A DNA stretch of 64,000 nucleotides from CAWCUU01 sp963798855 (GCA_963798855.1 CAWCUU010000002.1:1488001-1552000); one strand, 5' to 3'. Numbered from the stretch's first letter, positions 51,890 to 60,304 are shown. The notes: generated by a model not told the origin, from the letters alone. Numbers and translations: made by a program.

Positions 51890-52504
51890 GTGCCCCGACA
51901 CGACCCTCACGGAGCGAACGCACCCGAGGAAGATCGGCGGGAGGCGCTCGTCCGCGCGACGTTCGAGGTCATCGCGGAACGGGGCTTCGAGGGGCTGCGC
52001 ACCCGCGAAGTGGCGGGCCGGGTCGGCGTCAACGTGGCGACGCTGCACTACTACTTTCCGACCAAGGAGGCGTTGATCGTCGAGGTGGTCGGCTACATCA
52101 CGCGCGCCTTCGAGGCGGTCCACGCGGCGCCGGTCGCGCCGAGCGCGTGGCCGGCGCTGGATCGTCTCCGCCAGGAGTTCGCGGACACCCGCGCGTACCG
52201 GTTCGAGCACTCCGAGATCACGACCGTCGTGCGAGAGCTGGCCGTGCGCGCCCGCCGCGACGCGCGCATCGCAGGGGCTCTCGACACGCTCCTGACGGGT
52301 TGGGGCGAGGGCCTGCGACAGATCCTGGCGGAGGGCGTCGATGAGGGCGTCTTTCAGCCCGACCTCGACGTCGCGGCGATGGCGAAGGTCATGCAAGCGT
52401 TTCTGTGGGGAGCCGGTGCGCCAGGCCTGCTGGATGCGGACGACCTGGAGCAGGCGTTCGGCGAGCTCGAGCGCCTGCTCGTCAGGCCGGAGATCCGAGA
52501 TTAG
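51890..52504 (+). CDS. TetR-family transcriptional regulator
   Basis: 204 residues from GTG 51890. The HTH is REALVRATFEVIAERGFEGLRTREVAGRVGVNVATLHYYFPTKEALIVEVV, the standard TetR pattern. The C-terminal ligand domain is helical and has no recognisable specificity. As the second gene of a two-gene operon headed by a palindromic operator, it most likely represses the membrane-protein gene and itself. Confidence 0.9.
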   Translation: MPRHDPHGANAPEEDRREALVRATFEVIAERGFEGLRTREVAGRVGVNVATLHYYFPTKEALIVEVVGYITRAFEAVHAAPVAPSAWPALDRLRQEFADTRAYRFEHSEITTVVRELAVRARRDARIAGALDTLLTGWGEGLRQILAEGVDEGVFQPDLDVAAMAKVMQAFLWGAGAPGLLDADDLEQAFGELERLLVRPEIRD

Positions 52505-53063
52505 GGAGTTCTGCGCTCCTGCGTCAGCAATGGTGTCCGGGTCCCGAGATCGGGCGAGGTCACTTGGCTGCTGCCCGAGGGTCGCTTCCCCGTACTGGCG
52601 CGGGCGGCCCACGGAGCTCCGGCTCGAGCGGGTGGAAGGCAGGTAGGCCCCGATCCCGGAGGCACGATGAAGCCTCACTCGCCGGTGCGCGCGACCCGAC
52701 GGCCGCCCGGAGCGCCGAAGCGATCGATAGGTAGTACCGGACGCAACCGTGAGGGTCGAGATCCGGGCTCATCCCGGTTAGCGGGCGCCATCCAGTTCGC
52801 GATCGGCAGCCGGCCGACGCATGCCAGATTCGTCTCGCTACGCGATCGAAATCTGGATTTCGTTCGTGTCCGGCGCGTCGGCTTCTGGATTTCGATCGGA
52901 GAGGCCACGAGACCATCCCGACCCCTTCGCTGGCCTCACCCACGCCATCCGCGGGCCGGGGGCGTGCGCAAACCCGACCGCCGGCGGGATAAATGTATCC
53001 CCGACACAGGAGGCATCATGCGTCGCGTCCAGGGAACGGCCCCCACACCGGAGTCGGCTGAGA
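52505..53063 (+). other. 559-bp gene-free region with hairpins
   Basis: No supportable gene. A perfect hairpin CGAAATC-TG-GATTTCG lies at 52847-52862, followed by a second GGATTTCGATCGG element about 25 bases on, giving several alternative stems. The region is GC-rich like its surroundings. Confidence 0.5.
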
Positions 53064-53275
53064 TGAGTCGTGTCCTCGTCACGGGCGCCACCGGCCGGGT
53101 CGGCGGGGAGGTGGTCGCGGGGCTGCCCGCGGCCGGAGCGGAGGTGCGCGCGCTCACGCGCGATCCGCCCGCCGCGCGCCTGCCCGCCGAGGTCGAGGTC
53201 GTCGCGGGGGATCTCACGCTGCCGGAGTCGCTGGAAGCCGGCCTCGCCGGCGTGGATGCGGTCTTCCTCCGACGG
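53064..53275 (+). pseudogene. NmrA/SDR-type NAD(P)-binding protein, N-terminal fragment
   Basis: The frame MSRVLVTGATGRVGGEVVAGL..GAEVRALTRDP and DLTLPESLEAGLAGVDAVFL is the complete first Rossmann half of an NmrA-like reductase. After that it breaks down and runs into the 3' end of the convergent cupredoxin gene, stopping at 53395. About two thirds of the protein is missing, so it is a truncated pseudogene. Confidence 0.65.
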
Positions 53276-53334
53276 AGGGCAAATGACCGGACCCACGCGG
53301 CGGCCGCGATCACCGCGGTCTCGGCCGGCGTCGC

Positions 53335-53715
53335 CTACTTCACTACGATCACGCCCCTCATGCCGCTGGTGGGGGTGCCGTGGAACTGGCAGTAGTAGGG
53401 GTAGCTGCCGGCCGCGCCGAACGTGTGCTGGAACGTCTCCCCGTCGGTGCGCGATCCGCTGTCGAACGAGCCATCGTTGGCGGTCACGGTGTGGGGCCCG
53501 CCGGAGCGGATCGTCCAGGTCACAGTGGCCCCCACGGCGACGGTGTCGTTGGCGGGGCTGAAGCTGGTGCCGATCGCGTCGATGGCGGTCGTATGGCCGC
53601 CGCCGCCCGGACCCGTGCTGGAGCCGGAGCACGCGGCGGCGAGCACCGCCAGCAGGGCCAGCCCGGCGACCCCTCCCAGCGCAGGCTTTCGTGCGGTCGT
53701 TGGTGGTGTCTGCAT
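53335..53715 (-). CDS. Cupredoxin-like lipoprotein (plastocyanin type)
   Basis: 126 residues with a lipobox LAAAC (Cys29). The mature domain has TSFSPANDTVAVGATVTWTIRSGGPHTVTAND and SYPYYCQFHGTPTSGMRG: the type-1 copper ligands His75, Cys109, His112 and Met119 are all in place. A small electron carrier or copper-binding protein anchored in the periplasm is expected. No partner oxidase is next to it. ATG 53715 is chosen because longer versions add a non-exportable leader. Confidence 0.85.
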   Translation of the reverse strand: MQTPPTTARKPALGGVAGLALLAVLAAACSGSSTGPGGGGHTTAIDAIGTSFSPANDTVAVGATVTWTIRSGGPHTVTANDGSFDSGSRTDGETFQHTFGAAGSYPYYCQFHGTPTSGMRGVIVVK

Positions 53716-53874
53716 CGTACTGTCTCCCTCGAGATGGTTTCGTGTCGGCATCTCGTGGCGCCGAGGCATCCCACGCAATGTCGCCACGCTCTCGAGGAAA
53801 AGCCCGGTGCCCGTGGCGGGAGTTCCGCGACCCGAACGACGCAATCGTGGGACTCGGTCCCACGCCCGCCCGCC

Positions 53875-55437
53875 TTACCGCGTCCCGCCGCCTCCCCCCT
53901 CCAGGTACCTCGCCGCGAGCGCGACCGGGTCGGCGCCCCGGTACGGCACGTCGGGCACGATGCCGGTGTGGTTCGCGCTCCCGGCCGGCAGCTCGAGGCT
54001 GCCGGCGATGACCGGGTAGCCGAGGTAGAAGCCCCATTCCTGGCAGCCGAAGCGCACGATGGTGACGGTCTGGTAGTCGATGCTGCCGCCCGTCGGCGCG
54101 CCGAACGTGGTCACCTTCGGGTAGCGCATGGCGCGCAGCAAGAAGGCCTCGGCGGCGCTGACGGTGCCTCCGTCCACGACGATCCCGACGCGCCGCGGAT
54201 TGGCCGTCGCTGTCGGCGCCGCATCGTCGCCGTCATCGGAGTAAGAGAAGGGCACGAGCCCTCCGGGGTGCGCGCGCAGGCTGTCCACGAGCCCCGCCGG
54301 CGCCCACGACTGCGCCTCGAAGTAGCGGATGTTGTCCGGCGACGACAGCACGGCCGGCCGGCTGTCGGCGAGGTAGCGGGCGGGCCTGCGTCCGGGGCCG
54401 ACAATGTAGGGCATCAGCACGTCGGTGACCCAGCTGCTTCCGCCCTCGTTGCCGCGCAGGTCGATCACCAGGTTGGGAATGCCGAGCAGCAGGAGACGGT
54501 GCTGAAGCACGAGCGTCGTCAGGGCAGCGGCGTACTCGGGCGACTGCGACGGAATCGCGATCGCGAGCGTGGAGTCGCCTAGCATGCGGGCGGTCGGCCG
54601 GCGCGGGTCCGACGGGTCGATGCGCCCCGCGAGCGACGGCGCGACGGGGTAGGCCTTGCCCCACAGCGTCGGCGGCATGTGCAGCAGCAGGCCGTCGCGG
54701 CGCAGGTGCGCGCCGCCGGCGCTGCCGCGCTCGTGCACGTAGGGGTGCTGCGGCTAGTGCGCCCCGCCGTAGAGGACGGCGTCGTAGCTGCCGTCCGGCA
54801 GCCGCGTCAACTCGGCCCTGACGTCGCCCTCGTGCCAGCCGGCCGGCGCGCCCGCGACCACGACCGCCGCGAAGCGGTCGCCCGCCGCACTATCGCGCGT
54901 CGAGCCTTCAGCCATCGTGTCGGCGACGATGGCCACGCCCATGCCGTCGCCGTCGTACCAGATCCCCTCGACGGGATCGAGCGCGTCCGCGTGCGCGTCG
55001 AAGTACGCGATCGCGACGTCCAGCGTCCACGGTAGCCTGCGCGTCTCGGCGGCCAGCCGCGCGCTGTCCGCGCCGCTCAGCGCGGGCACGTTGCCGACGA
55101 ACAGGTGTCCGTCCGGGAAGAAGTCGAGGTAGCCCTGGAGCACGCGCTCGCAGGCGATGCCCTGCGCCCCGGCCGCGCGCGCCCGTGCGCCGGCGAGGTG
55201 ACGGCGGTACGCCGCTTCCTGGTGGCCGATCACCTCGAGCGCGTAGCCCGCGTAGTTCACCTCCACCCTGGCGGCGAGGGAGTCGAGCGCCGCCTCGCAG
55301 GAACACGCTGCATCGGTGCACGCCGCGACCGGCGAGGCCGCGGCGGGTGGGCGGGGTGGCCGCGCGGTGCCCGGAAGCGGCGCCAGCGCGGCACCCAGGA
55401 ACGTGAGGGCGAAGGCGGATCGTCGTGTCGCTGGCAT
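53875..55437 (-). pseudogene. S41-family peptidase interrupted by an in-frame amber codon
   Basis: From ATG 55437 (MPATRRSAFALTFLGAALAPLPG, signal peptide) the same frame reaches a TAG at 54756-54754 after YDAVLYGGAH, then continues in frame without any further stop to 53875. The downstream part holds the tail-specific protease core: LVIDLRGNEGGSSWVTDVLMP and VVDGGTVSAAEAFLLRAMRYPKVTTFG, where the serine of VSAAEAF is the expected nucleophile. Total length without the stop would be about 520 residues, as expected for secreted S41 peptidases. Either a nonsense mutation or a base error; unlike the other breaks this is a substitution. Confidence 0.78.
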
Positions 55438-55899
55438 GGCGCTTCCTGGGAGCGGGTCCCACCCGGGGATCACGCTGTGGGACAACGCGCGCGGCTCCCG
55501 CGTTGCGTGGTGGTTGTCCAGCATTGGACGCAGGCCGCCGCATCGCTCTCCGGATTCCACTCGGAATCCGAGCGATATCTCGATCTCAATGCGCCGGTCC
55601 ACCCGCCCGGTCTGGGTTCGTCTCGATATCCGAGCGAAATCGAGAACGCGGCTTCGGCCGCGGCGTCGCTTACCGGATTTCTCTCGCAACCCTCGTTACG
55701 GCCCCGCCAGCGGCGCGAGAGCCGGGGGGCGCCCGGGCGACCGGCGAATGGCGGTGACTGAGCCAGCGTCCGTCGCAGGCCCTCCGCCCACGACGATCCG
55801 CGGTTGCCCCCTGCCTATCCGCACCCTACCGTGCTCCTCTCCTCTACCGGGCCGTTGGACTTCCTGTCCTTCGAGCGCCTTGGTAGGACCGAAAGGAGA
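55438..55899 (+). other. 462-bp intergenic region containing dispersed repeat copy 1
   Basis: Between the S41 gene and a VOC gene there is no convincing coding frame. Most of it is the repeat described at 55515-55722. Confidence 0.5.
55515..55722 (+). repeat. About 208-bp dispersed intergenic repeat, copy 1
   Basis: Nearly gap-free alignment, roughly 80% identical by eye, to 59103-59310. Shared landmarks: TGTCCAGCA at the start, ACTCGGAATCCGAG, CCACCCGGTCTGG-like centre, CTCGATATCCG...AAATCGAGAACGCG and ACGGCCCCGCCAGC at the end. Both copies can form hairpins (TCTCGAT with ATCGAGA; GGATTCC with GGAATCC in copy 1). Confidence 0.8.
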
Positions 55900-56400
55900 A
55901 TGACGATGAGCGACAAGGCTGCGATCTGCCTGTGGTACGACCGCGAGGCCGAAGAGGCCGCACGGTTCTATGCGGCGACCTTCCCCGACAGCTCGGTCGG
56001 CGCGGTCCACCGCGCGCCGGGCGATTACCCGAGCGGGGAGCAGGGCGACGTGCTGACGGTCGAGTTCACCGTCTGCGGAATTCCCTGCCTCGGGCTCAAC
56101 GGCGGCCCCGCCTTCACCCCGAACGAGGCGTTCTCGATCCAGGTCTACACCGACGATCAGGAAGAGACCGACCGGCTATGGCACGCGGTGGTCGACAACG
56201 GCGGGCAGGAAAGCGCCTGCGGCTGGTGCAAGGACCGATGGGGCGTCTCCTGGCAGATCACCCCGCGCGCGCTGATGAAGGCGACCACCCATCCCGACCG
56301 GGCCGCCGCCAAGCGCGCATTCGATGCGATGATGACGATGAAGAAGATCGACATCGCCAGGATCGAGGCCGCGCTCGCCGGCGAGGCGCCCGAGGCCTGA
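55900..56400 (+). CDS. VOC/PhnB-type (3-demethylubiquinone-9-methyltransferase-like) protein
   Basis: 166 residues behind GAAAGGAGA. AAICLWYDREAEEAARFYAATFPDSSVGAVHRAPGDYPSG, LTVEFTVCGIPCLGLNGGPAFTPNEAFSIQVYTDDQEETDRLWHAVVDNGGQESACGWCKDRWGVSWQI is a full PhnB/YjdN-type signature, ending with FDAMMTMKKIDIARIEAAL. Despite the old name, no methyltransferase motif is present; the VOC fold has no proven activity in this group. Confidence 0.9.
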   Translation: MTMSDKAAICLWYDREAEEAARFYAATFPDSSVGAVHRAPGDYPSGEQGDVLTVEFTVCGIPCLGLNGGPAFTPNEAFSIQVYTDDQEETDRLWHAVVDNGGQESACGWCKDRWGVSWQITPRALMKATTHPDRAAAKRAFDAMMTMKKIDIARIEAALAGEAPEA

Positions 56401-56449
56401 ACGAACGTTCGGGCCCGGCGAAGGCCGGGACCCCGGTCCTCGCCGGCGG

Positions 56450-56953
56450 CTACAGCCAGCGGCGCACGCGCGCCCTGTAGTCGCGGTAGGCGTCGCCGAA
56501 GCGCCGTTCCAGATAGACCTCCTCGCGGGCGACCACGCCGTAGCGCATGATCGCCGCGATCGGCGGCAGGAGGAGCAGGATCCACGCGCTCCGCGCGACC
56601 AGGCCGATGCCGGCGTAGACGAGGAACATGCCGACGTACATCGGATTGCGGCTCCAGCCGTGGATGCCGGCGGTCACCAGCGCGCTGGTGGGCTTCGTCC
56701 GCTCGACGGGCGTCGCCGCGCGGGAGAAGTTGCGAACGGCCGCGGCGAACACCGCTATCCCGAGGACGATCAGCGCGCCGCCAATGCCGGCGCTGACCCA
56801 GCGGCCCTCGCCGGTCCGCCCGATCGGGAAGGGCAGCGCCAGCAGCCGATCCAGGACGAACCCGGCGGCCAGCCCGCCGAGGAAGAGGACGGGCGGGCGC
56901 ACGAGGGCACCCGCGGTGCTGGTGTCGGTCACCCGTGGTCCATTTCCGTCCAT
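56450..56953 (-). CDS. Isoprenylcysteine carboxyl methyltransferase-like membrane protein
   Basis: 167 residues from ATG 56953 (ATGs at 56983 and 56992 are possible). Hydrophobic helices: RPPVLFLGGLAAGFVLDRLLA, WVSAGIGGALIVLGIAVFAAAV, PMYVGMFLVYAGIGLVARS and AWILLLLPPIAAIMRYGV. The motif VTAGIHGWSRNPMYVGMFL and EREVYLERRFGDAYRDYRARVRRWL-type end (EEVYLERRFGDAY) are ICMT/PEMT hallmarks. It probably methylates a membrane substrate with SAM. It is divergent from a MarR gene, with a palindrome between them. Confidence 0.85.
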   Translation of the reverse strand: MDGNGPRVTDTSTAGALVRPPVLFLGGLAAGFVLDRLLALPFPIGRTGEGRWVSAGIGGALIVLGIAVFAAAVRNFSRAATPVERTKPTSALVTAGIHGWSRNPMYVGMFLVYAGIGLVARSAWILLLLPPIAAIMRYGVVAREEVYLERRFGDAYRDYRARVRRWL

Positions 56954-57004
56954 GGCCGTTTGCCGCTCCCGTTGGCGCGCCATGCCAGGCATGGCTCCGT
57001 TCGC

Positions 57005-57029
57005 AAAATGACAACCACGGTGTCATTTT
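57005..57029 (+). promoter_or_regulatory. Candidate MarR operator in the divergent ICMT/MarR promoter
   Basis: AAAATGACA-ACCACGG-TGTCATTTT is a perfect 9-bp inverted repeat with a 7-base spacer, 38 bases upstream of the MarR ATG and 52 upstream of the ICMT ATG. Position and symmetry fit a MarR dimer controlling both genes. Confidence 0.6.
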
Positions 57030-57066
57030 TGAACGCCGACTGCGACGGTGTCAACAGGAGAACGCG

Positions 57067-57621
57067 ATGGAGCATGAAGACAGGGAAGCGAGGATGCCAT
57101 CACGGCGCGGCGCCGGCCCCCCGTCGGATACGGCGGCGGGCTCGAACGTCGACGGCAAGGCCGACGCGGTCGCCGAGCTGTTCCTGGAGGTGGCGCAATG
57201 CTTCTTCCGGATACGCGCGGTCGGCCGGAAGACCGGGTTGATCACCAGCTGGGGCGGCGGCGCGTTCGGCTTTCTGCGGAGCCTCGTGCTTCTCGGCCCG
57301 CTGACCGTGCCGCAGATCGCGCGGATGCGGCCGACCAGCCGGCAGCGCATGCAGCGGCTGGCGAACGAGCTGGCGGCCGACGGGCTGGTGGAATACATCG
57401 ACAACCCGAAGCACCGGCGCTCGAAGCTGGTTCGGCTGACGGCGAAGGGCGAGGCGCACTACCGGGAGCTCGACGCGAGGTTCCACGCAATCGCCTCGAC
57501 CATGGGCAGTGGGCTCGGCGAGACGGAAATCCGCAGGGCGACGGAGATCGTGCGGCAGCTGAGCGAGGACGCGAAGGCGCCGTCGAAGCGGCTCCGGAAC
57601 GTCGGGCAGAAATCGTCCTAG
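57067..57621 (+). CDS. MarR-family transcriptional regulator
   Basis: 184 residues. The winged helix is FLRSLVLLGPLTVPQIARMRPTSRQRMQRLANELAADGLVEYIDNPKHRRSKLVRLTAKGEAHYREL, with the MarR wing D-N-P-x-x-R-R-S-K. About 50 N-terminal residues precede the first helix and are low in order-forming residues. Divergent from an ICMT-like gene across a symmetrical palindrome, which it probably regulates together with itself. Ligand unknown. Confidence 0.88.
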   Translation: MEHEDREARMPSRRGAGPPSDTAAGSNVDGKADAVAELFLEVAQCFFRIRAVGRKTGLITSWGGGAFGFLRSLVLLGPLTVPQIARMRPTSRQRMQRLANELAADGLVEYIDNPKHRRSKLVRLTAKGEAHYRELDARFHAIASTMGSGLGETEIRRATEIVRQLSEDAKAPSKRLRNVGQKSS

Positions 57622-58058
57622 CAGGCCGCTGAAGAACGGGAGCGACCCGCAACCCGAAGGGTGTGGCCAACGACGCGCTGCTACAGGTCGTCAGGGGTGA
57701 GCGTGGAGCGGCGCCGCGGTCGGACTCGCTGGATTGCCGTCATACTCTGCGGCGTCGCCTATGCCGCGCTGGCGAAACGCGCTGGGGCAGGCGGAGATCC
57801 CCGGCCGCCCCGGGGGTCTCGCGGTCAAAATCCTCCATCCGTTGCAAGGTCGAAGGCAGCTTGGCGCATTGTGTCCGCCCAGCGAGCTCGAATGCAGCAG
57901 GCAATGTGCGCGCGAGCAATGACCCGGTCGATCGTATCCGCATGGCGTACAAAAGGCGCCAACGCCTCCGGACGCCGTCGTCGTTGGCGCCTTTTGCCCG
58001 CGGTCGCTGCCGCCGTCGCCACCGCGACGCGTCGATAGCGTCGCGCAAACCTGCCCCT
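57622..58058 (+). other. 437-bp intergenic region, no gene seen
   Basis: Several ORFs cross the region on both strands, but all have Arg/Ala-rich composition and no domain. The one clear element is the 15-bp hairpin at 57950-57996. Confidence 0.5.
57950..57996 (+). terminator. Strong 15-bp hairpin, probable bidirectional terminator
   Basis: CAAAAGGCGCCAACG (57950-57964) and CGTTGGCGCCTTTTG (57982-57996) form a perfect 15-bp stem around a 17-base GC-rich loop. A-tract on the left and T-tract on the right are part of the stem base, as in intrinsic terminators that work in both directions. It lies between the MarR gene (plus) and the M24 remnant (minus). Confidence 0.6.
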
Positions 58059-58181
58059 CTAGCGTCCCCGACGAACGGCCGCCTCGATCTCCTCGGCCGT
58101 GTACGGCAGCCCGGTCGTCAGCACCTCGTAGCCGGTGGGGGTGACGAGGAGCATGTCCTCGAGGTAGAAGCCCTGCCCGGC
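58059..58181 (-). pseudogene. C-terminal fragment of an M24 (Xaa-Pro-type) metallopeptidase
   Basis: About 40 residues, GQGFYLEDMLLVTPTGYEVLTTGLPYTAEEIEAAV. This is the standard end of M24 aminopeptidase/prolidase-like proteins, where ED in a LEDMLLVT context carries the final metal-binding glutamate. Everything before it is missing, replaced by the 3' end of a methyltransferase gene. A truncated remnant. Confidence 0.65.
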
Positions 58182-58225
58182 CCGGCGTCGCGCGACCTCC
58201 CAAGCTGCGATCCGAGCGTCACGCC

Positions 58226-59050
58226 TCATGCGCGTGGCTCCACGCTGCGCAGCAAGGGCCTCTTCGAGTACTCGCTGGAAACGGACACGATCGGCTCCTC
58301 CAGACGGGCTCCCGTGCGGCGACGACCGACCGCGCGAACGTAGCCGAGATAGCTGCCACGATCCGCCTCCAGCGCCCGGATCTCCACCGCGTTGTCCGGG
58401 GCGACCACCCTCTGCCAATCGAGCCAGAATCGCCAGCCGTCGGCCAGCGTGTCGGCCACCTCGACGTCCAGGATGCCGGTCCGCTCCCAGTGCCGCCGCC
58501 ACCACGGCGCCGAGTGCAGGCAGGACAGGCTCGGCTCCCACCACTCGCGCAGATGGTCGGGGACGCGACCTTCGATCTCCCGCATCGCGCCCGCCCCCGC
58601 GATTCCCAGCACGCCGTCCGGCTTCAGGAAGCGGGCCAGGTAGCTCAGGTACAGGTCATCCGTCCCGTAGTAGACGAAGGAGTCAATGGACACGACGGCA
58701 TCGAAGAACTCGCTGGCGAACGGCAGCGACCGCGCGTCCGCGTGGATCGGGAAGACGCCGTCCTCGACGCCGGCATCCCGGATCCGCCGAAGGTTCTGCG
58801 AGGCGCTGAACCACAGGTCGGTGGCCCAGACCTGCACGCCGAATTCGCGGCGCAGGAAGACGGACGACGTCGCCAGCCCGCAGCCGAGGTCCAGCACCCG
58901 CATTCCCGGCCGCAGCTCGACTGCCTCCGCGAGCCACTCGGTGAGCCACAGCGCATTGGCCCCACCGCTCGCGCCGGCGATGACCCATTCGGGATGGTAC
59001 CGGGAGGAGCGGGGAAATCGATCGGAGACCAATCGCTCGTCCGAGGACAT
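58226..59050 (-). CDS. SAM-dependent methyltransferase (class I)
   Basis: 274 residues. Motif I is VLDLGCGLATSSVFL, then WATDLWFS, FPIHADARSLPFASEFFDAVVSIDSFVYYG and LARFLKPDGVLGIAGAGAMR, the ordered motifs of Methyltransf_11-type enzymes. The C-terminal half carries W-rich segments (EWWEPSLSCLHSAPWWRRHWERTG and DGWRFWLDWQRVV) found in a group of uncharacterised methyltransferases. Substrate unknown. The longer upstream frame is rejected because it runs into the dispersed repeat copy 2. Confidence 0.87.
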   Translation of the reverse strand: MSSDERLVSDRFPRSSRYHPEWVIAGASGGANALWLTEWLAEAVELRPGMRVLDLGCGLATSSVFLRREFGVQVWATDLWFSASQNLRRIRDAGVEDGVFPIHADARSLPFASEFFDAVVSIDSFVYYGTDDLYLSYLARFLKPDGVLGIAGAGAMREIEGRVPDHLREWWEPSLSCLHSAPWWRRHWERTGILDVEVADTLADGWRFWLDWQRVVAPDNAVEIRALEADRGSYLGYVRAVGRRRTGARLEEPIVSVSSEYSKRPLLRSVEPRA

Positions 59051-59469
59051 GGCAGATCTCCTTGGGCTAACGCTGATTCGCGGCCTGCTGGCCGGTGATC
59101 GATGTCCAGCACTCGACGCAGGCCGTCGGATCGCTATCCAGACTCGACTCGGAATCCGAGAGATAACTCGGTCTCGATGCGCGCGCCTGCCCACCCGGTC
59201 TGGATTCGGCTCGATATCCGCGTGAAATCGAGAACGCGTCTCGGGCCGCGGCGTCGCTCGCCATATTTCTCTCGAAGTCCTCGCCACGGCCCCGCCAGCC
59301 CGCGAGCGCCGAGGCGCAGCGGCCGAGCCGGCTGGTGCATGCCTGGCTCCTGGACGGCCGCGAGCGCCCCTCGCAGGTGGCACTCGAAATCGAGCCGATC
59401 GGTGAGGTCGTCCGCCTGACGCTCACCCACAGCGACATCGAGGATCCCGACGAGCTACGCGGGACGGCG
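59051..59469 (+). other. Intergenic region with dispersed repeat copy 2
   Basis: Upstream of the methyltransferase lies the second copy of the 208-bp repeat and about 150 further bases without a supportable gene. Confidence 0.5.
59103..59310 (+). repeat. About 208-bp dispersed intergenic repeat, copy 2
   Basis: Same orientation as copy 1 (55515-55722), about 3.6 kb away. It includes the perfect palindrome CTCGGA-A-TCCGAG and the stem CTCGAT...ATCGAG. Each copy sits upstream of a minus-strand gene start (55437 and 59050), 50-80 bases away. Confidence 0.8.
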
Positions 59470-59642
59470 GCCGGGTGGTCGAGAGGAGCGTGCGACCCTT
59501 CTCGAACTCGACCAGAAGATCGAGATCGCTCTCCGGCTCGGCCTCACCGCGGGCGAGAGCCGAAAACCGCGGCCTTGATGACGCCGTACTCTCGCAGCTT
59601 GGGCGTGATCCGCTCCTGGAGCTGCCGCAACTCATTGCTCAT
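59470..59642 (-). pseudogene. MNT-type nucleotidyltransferase fragment (HEPN-MNT antitoxin-like)
   Basis: From ATG 59642 the frame gives MSNELRQLQERITPKLREYGVIKAAVFGSRP; the next frame continues RGEAEPESDLDLLVEFEKGRTLL. Together they form the MNT core, G-S-x-x-RGE-x-x-x-SD-x-D, in which the two aspartates bind metal for nucleotide transfer. The protein stops matching after about 60 residues, so the C-terminal third is lost. No HEPN partner is visible. A remnant of a toxin-antitoxin-type gene. Confidence 0.65.
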
Positions 59643-59734
59643 GCTCTCAACCTACCCAACGGCGCGCCGTTTCACATGACTGCCGATGCATGGCTGGTAT
59701 CCGACGAGCGCGGCTCCAGGATGGGAAGTTCGCC

Positions 59735-60304
59735 TCAGCCCGCCTCCTCGGCGACGGCGGCCGGCCGGTAGCGCAGCAGCAGGCAGCGCGCACCGAGCGG
59801 TCGCGACTCGACGAGCTCCAGCCTCAGCGGCTCCGCATCCCGCTTGAACAGCGCCTTGCCCTCGCCCAGCGTGACCGGCACGAGGCCGATGCGGTACTCG
59901 TCGAAGAGCCCGTTGCGGATCAGCGTGGCCGAGAGGTCGGCGCTGCCGAAGACGATGACGTCCTTGCCGGGCTGCTTCTTCAGCCGCGCGACCGTCTCCG
60001 CGACGTCGCCCTTCACGAGCGTGGAGTTGTTCCAGTCGGCGCTCTCGAGCGTGCGGGAGAACACGTACTTCGGCACCGCGTTCATGAAGTCGGCGGTCTC
60101 GCCCTTAGCGGTGGTCCAGTGCGCCGCCATGCCGTCGTACGTGACCCGTCCGAACAGCAGCGCGTCCACCTCGCCGGCCTGCTCGAGCGAGAACCGCTGC
60201 AGCTCATCGCCCCAGGCGTATTCGTGGAAGGCGAGGTCCCAGGGCCGCGGCCCCTCGAAGCAGCCGTCCAGCGTCATCAGGTTCCACATGATGAGTTTGC
60301 GCAT
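59735..60304 (-). CDS. RibD C-terminal / dihydrofolate-reductase-like protein (paralogue)
   Basis: 189 residues behind AAGGAGGAG. MRKLIMWNLMTLDGCFEGPRPWDLAFH, LLFGRVTYDGMAAHWTTAKG, FSRTLESADWNNSTLVKGDVAETVARLKKQPGKDVIVFGSADLSATLIRNGLFDEYRIGLVPVTLGEGKALF give the complete RibD_C fold with the NADPH-binding G-S-A-x-L stretch. Similar to but diverged from the gene at 28054-28602. Substrate unknown. The upstream in-frame extension to 60490 is rejected as non-homologous. Confidence 0.88.
   Translation of the reverse strand: MRKLIMWNLMTLDGCFEGPRPWDLAFHEYAWGDELQRFSLEQAGEVDALLFGRVTYDGMAAHWTTAKGETADFMNAVPKYVFSRTLESADWNNSTLVKGDVAETVARLKKQPGKDVIVFGSADLSATLIRNGLFDEYRIGLVPVTLGEGKALFKRDAEPLRLELVESRPLGARCLLLRYRPAAVAEEAG

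Noticed and set aside
52847..52862. Third copy of the 208-bp dispersed repeat
   Set aside because: The hairpin CGAAATC-TG-GATTTCG shares short words with the repeat copies, but no extended alignment could be made in either orientation.
53875..55437. Pyrrolysine or stop-codon reassignment at the TAG in the S41 peptidase
   Set aside because: Many other genes in the window end with TAG normally, and no PYLIS-like structure or pyl genes are seen. A nonsense change or sequence error is simpler.
57950..57996. attC-like integron recombination site
   Set aside because: GCCAAC/GTTGGC ends recall attC cores, but the RYYYAAC and GTTRRRY consensus is not met, the site is too short, there is no extrahelical-base pattern, and no integron cassette array or integrase is near.
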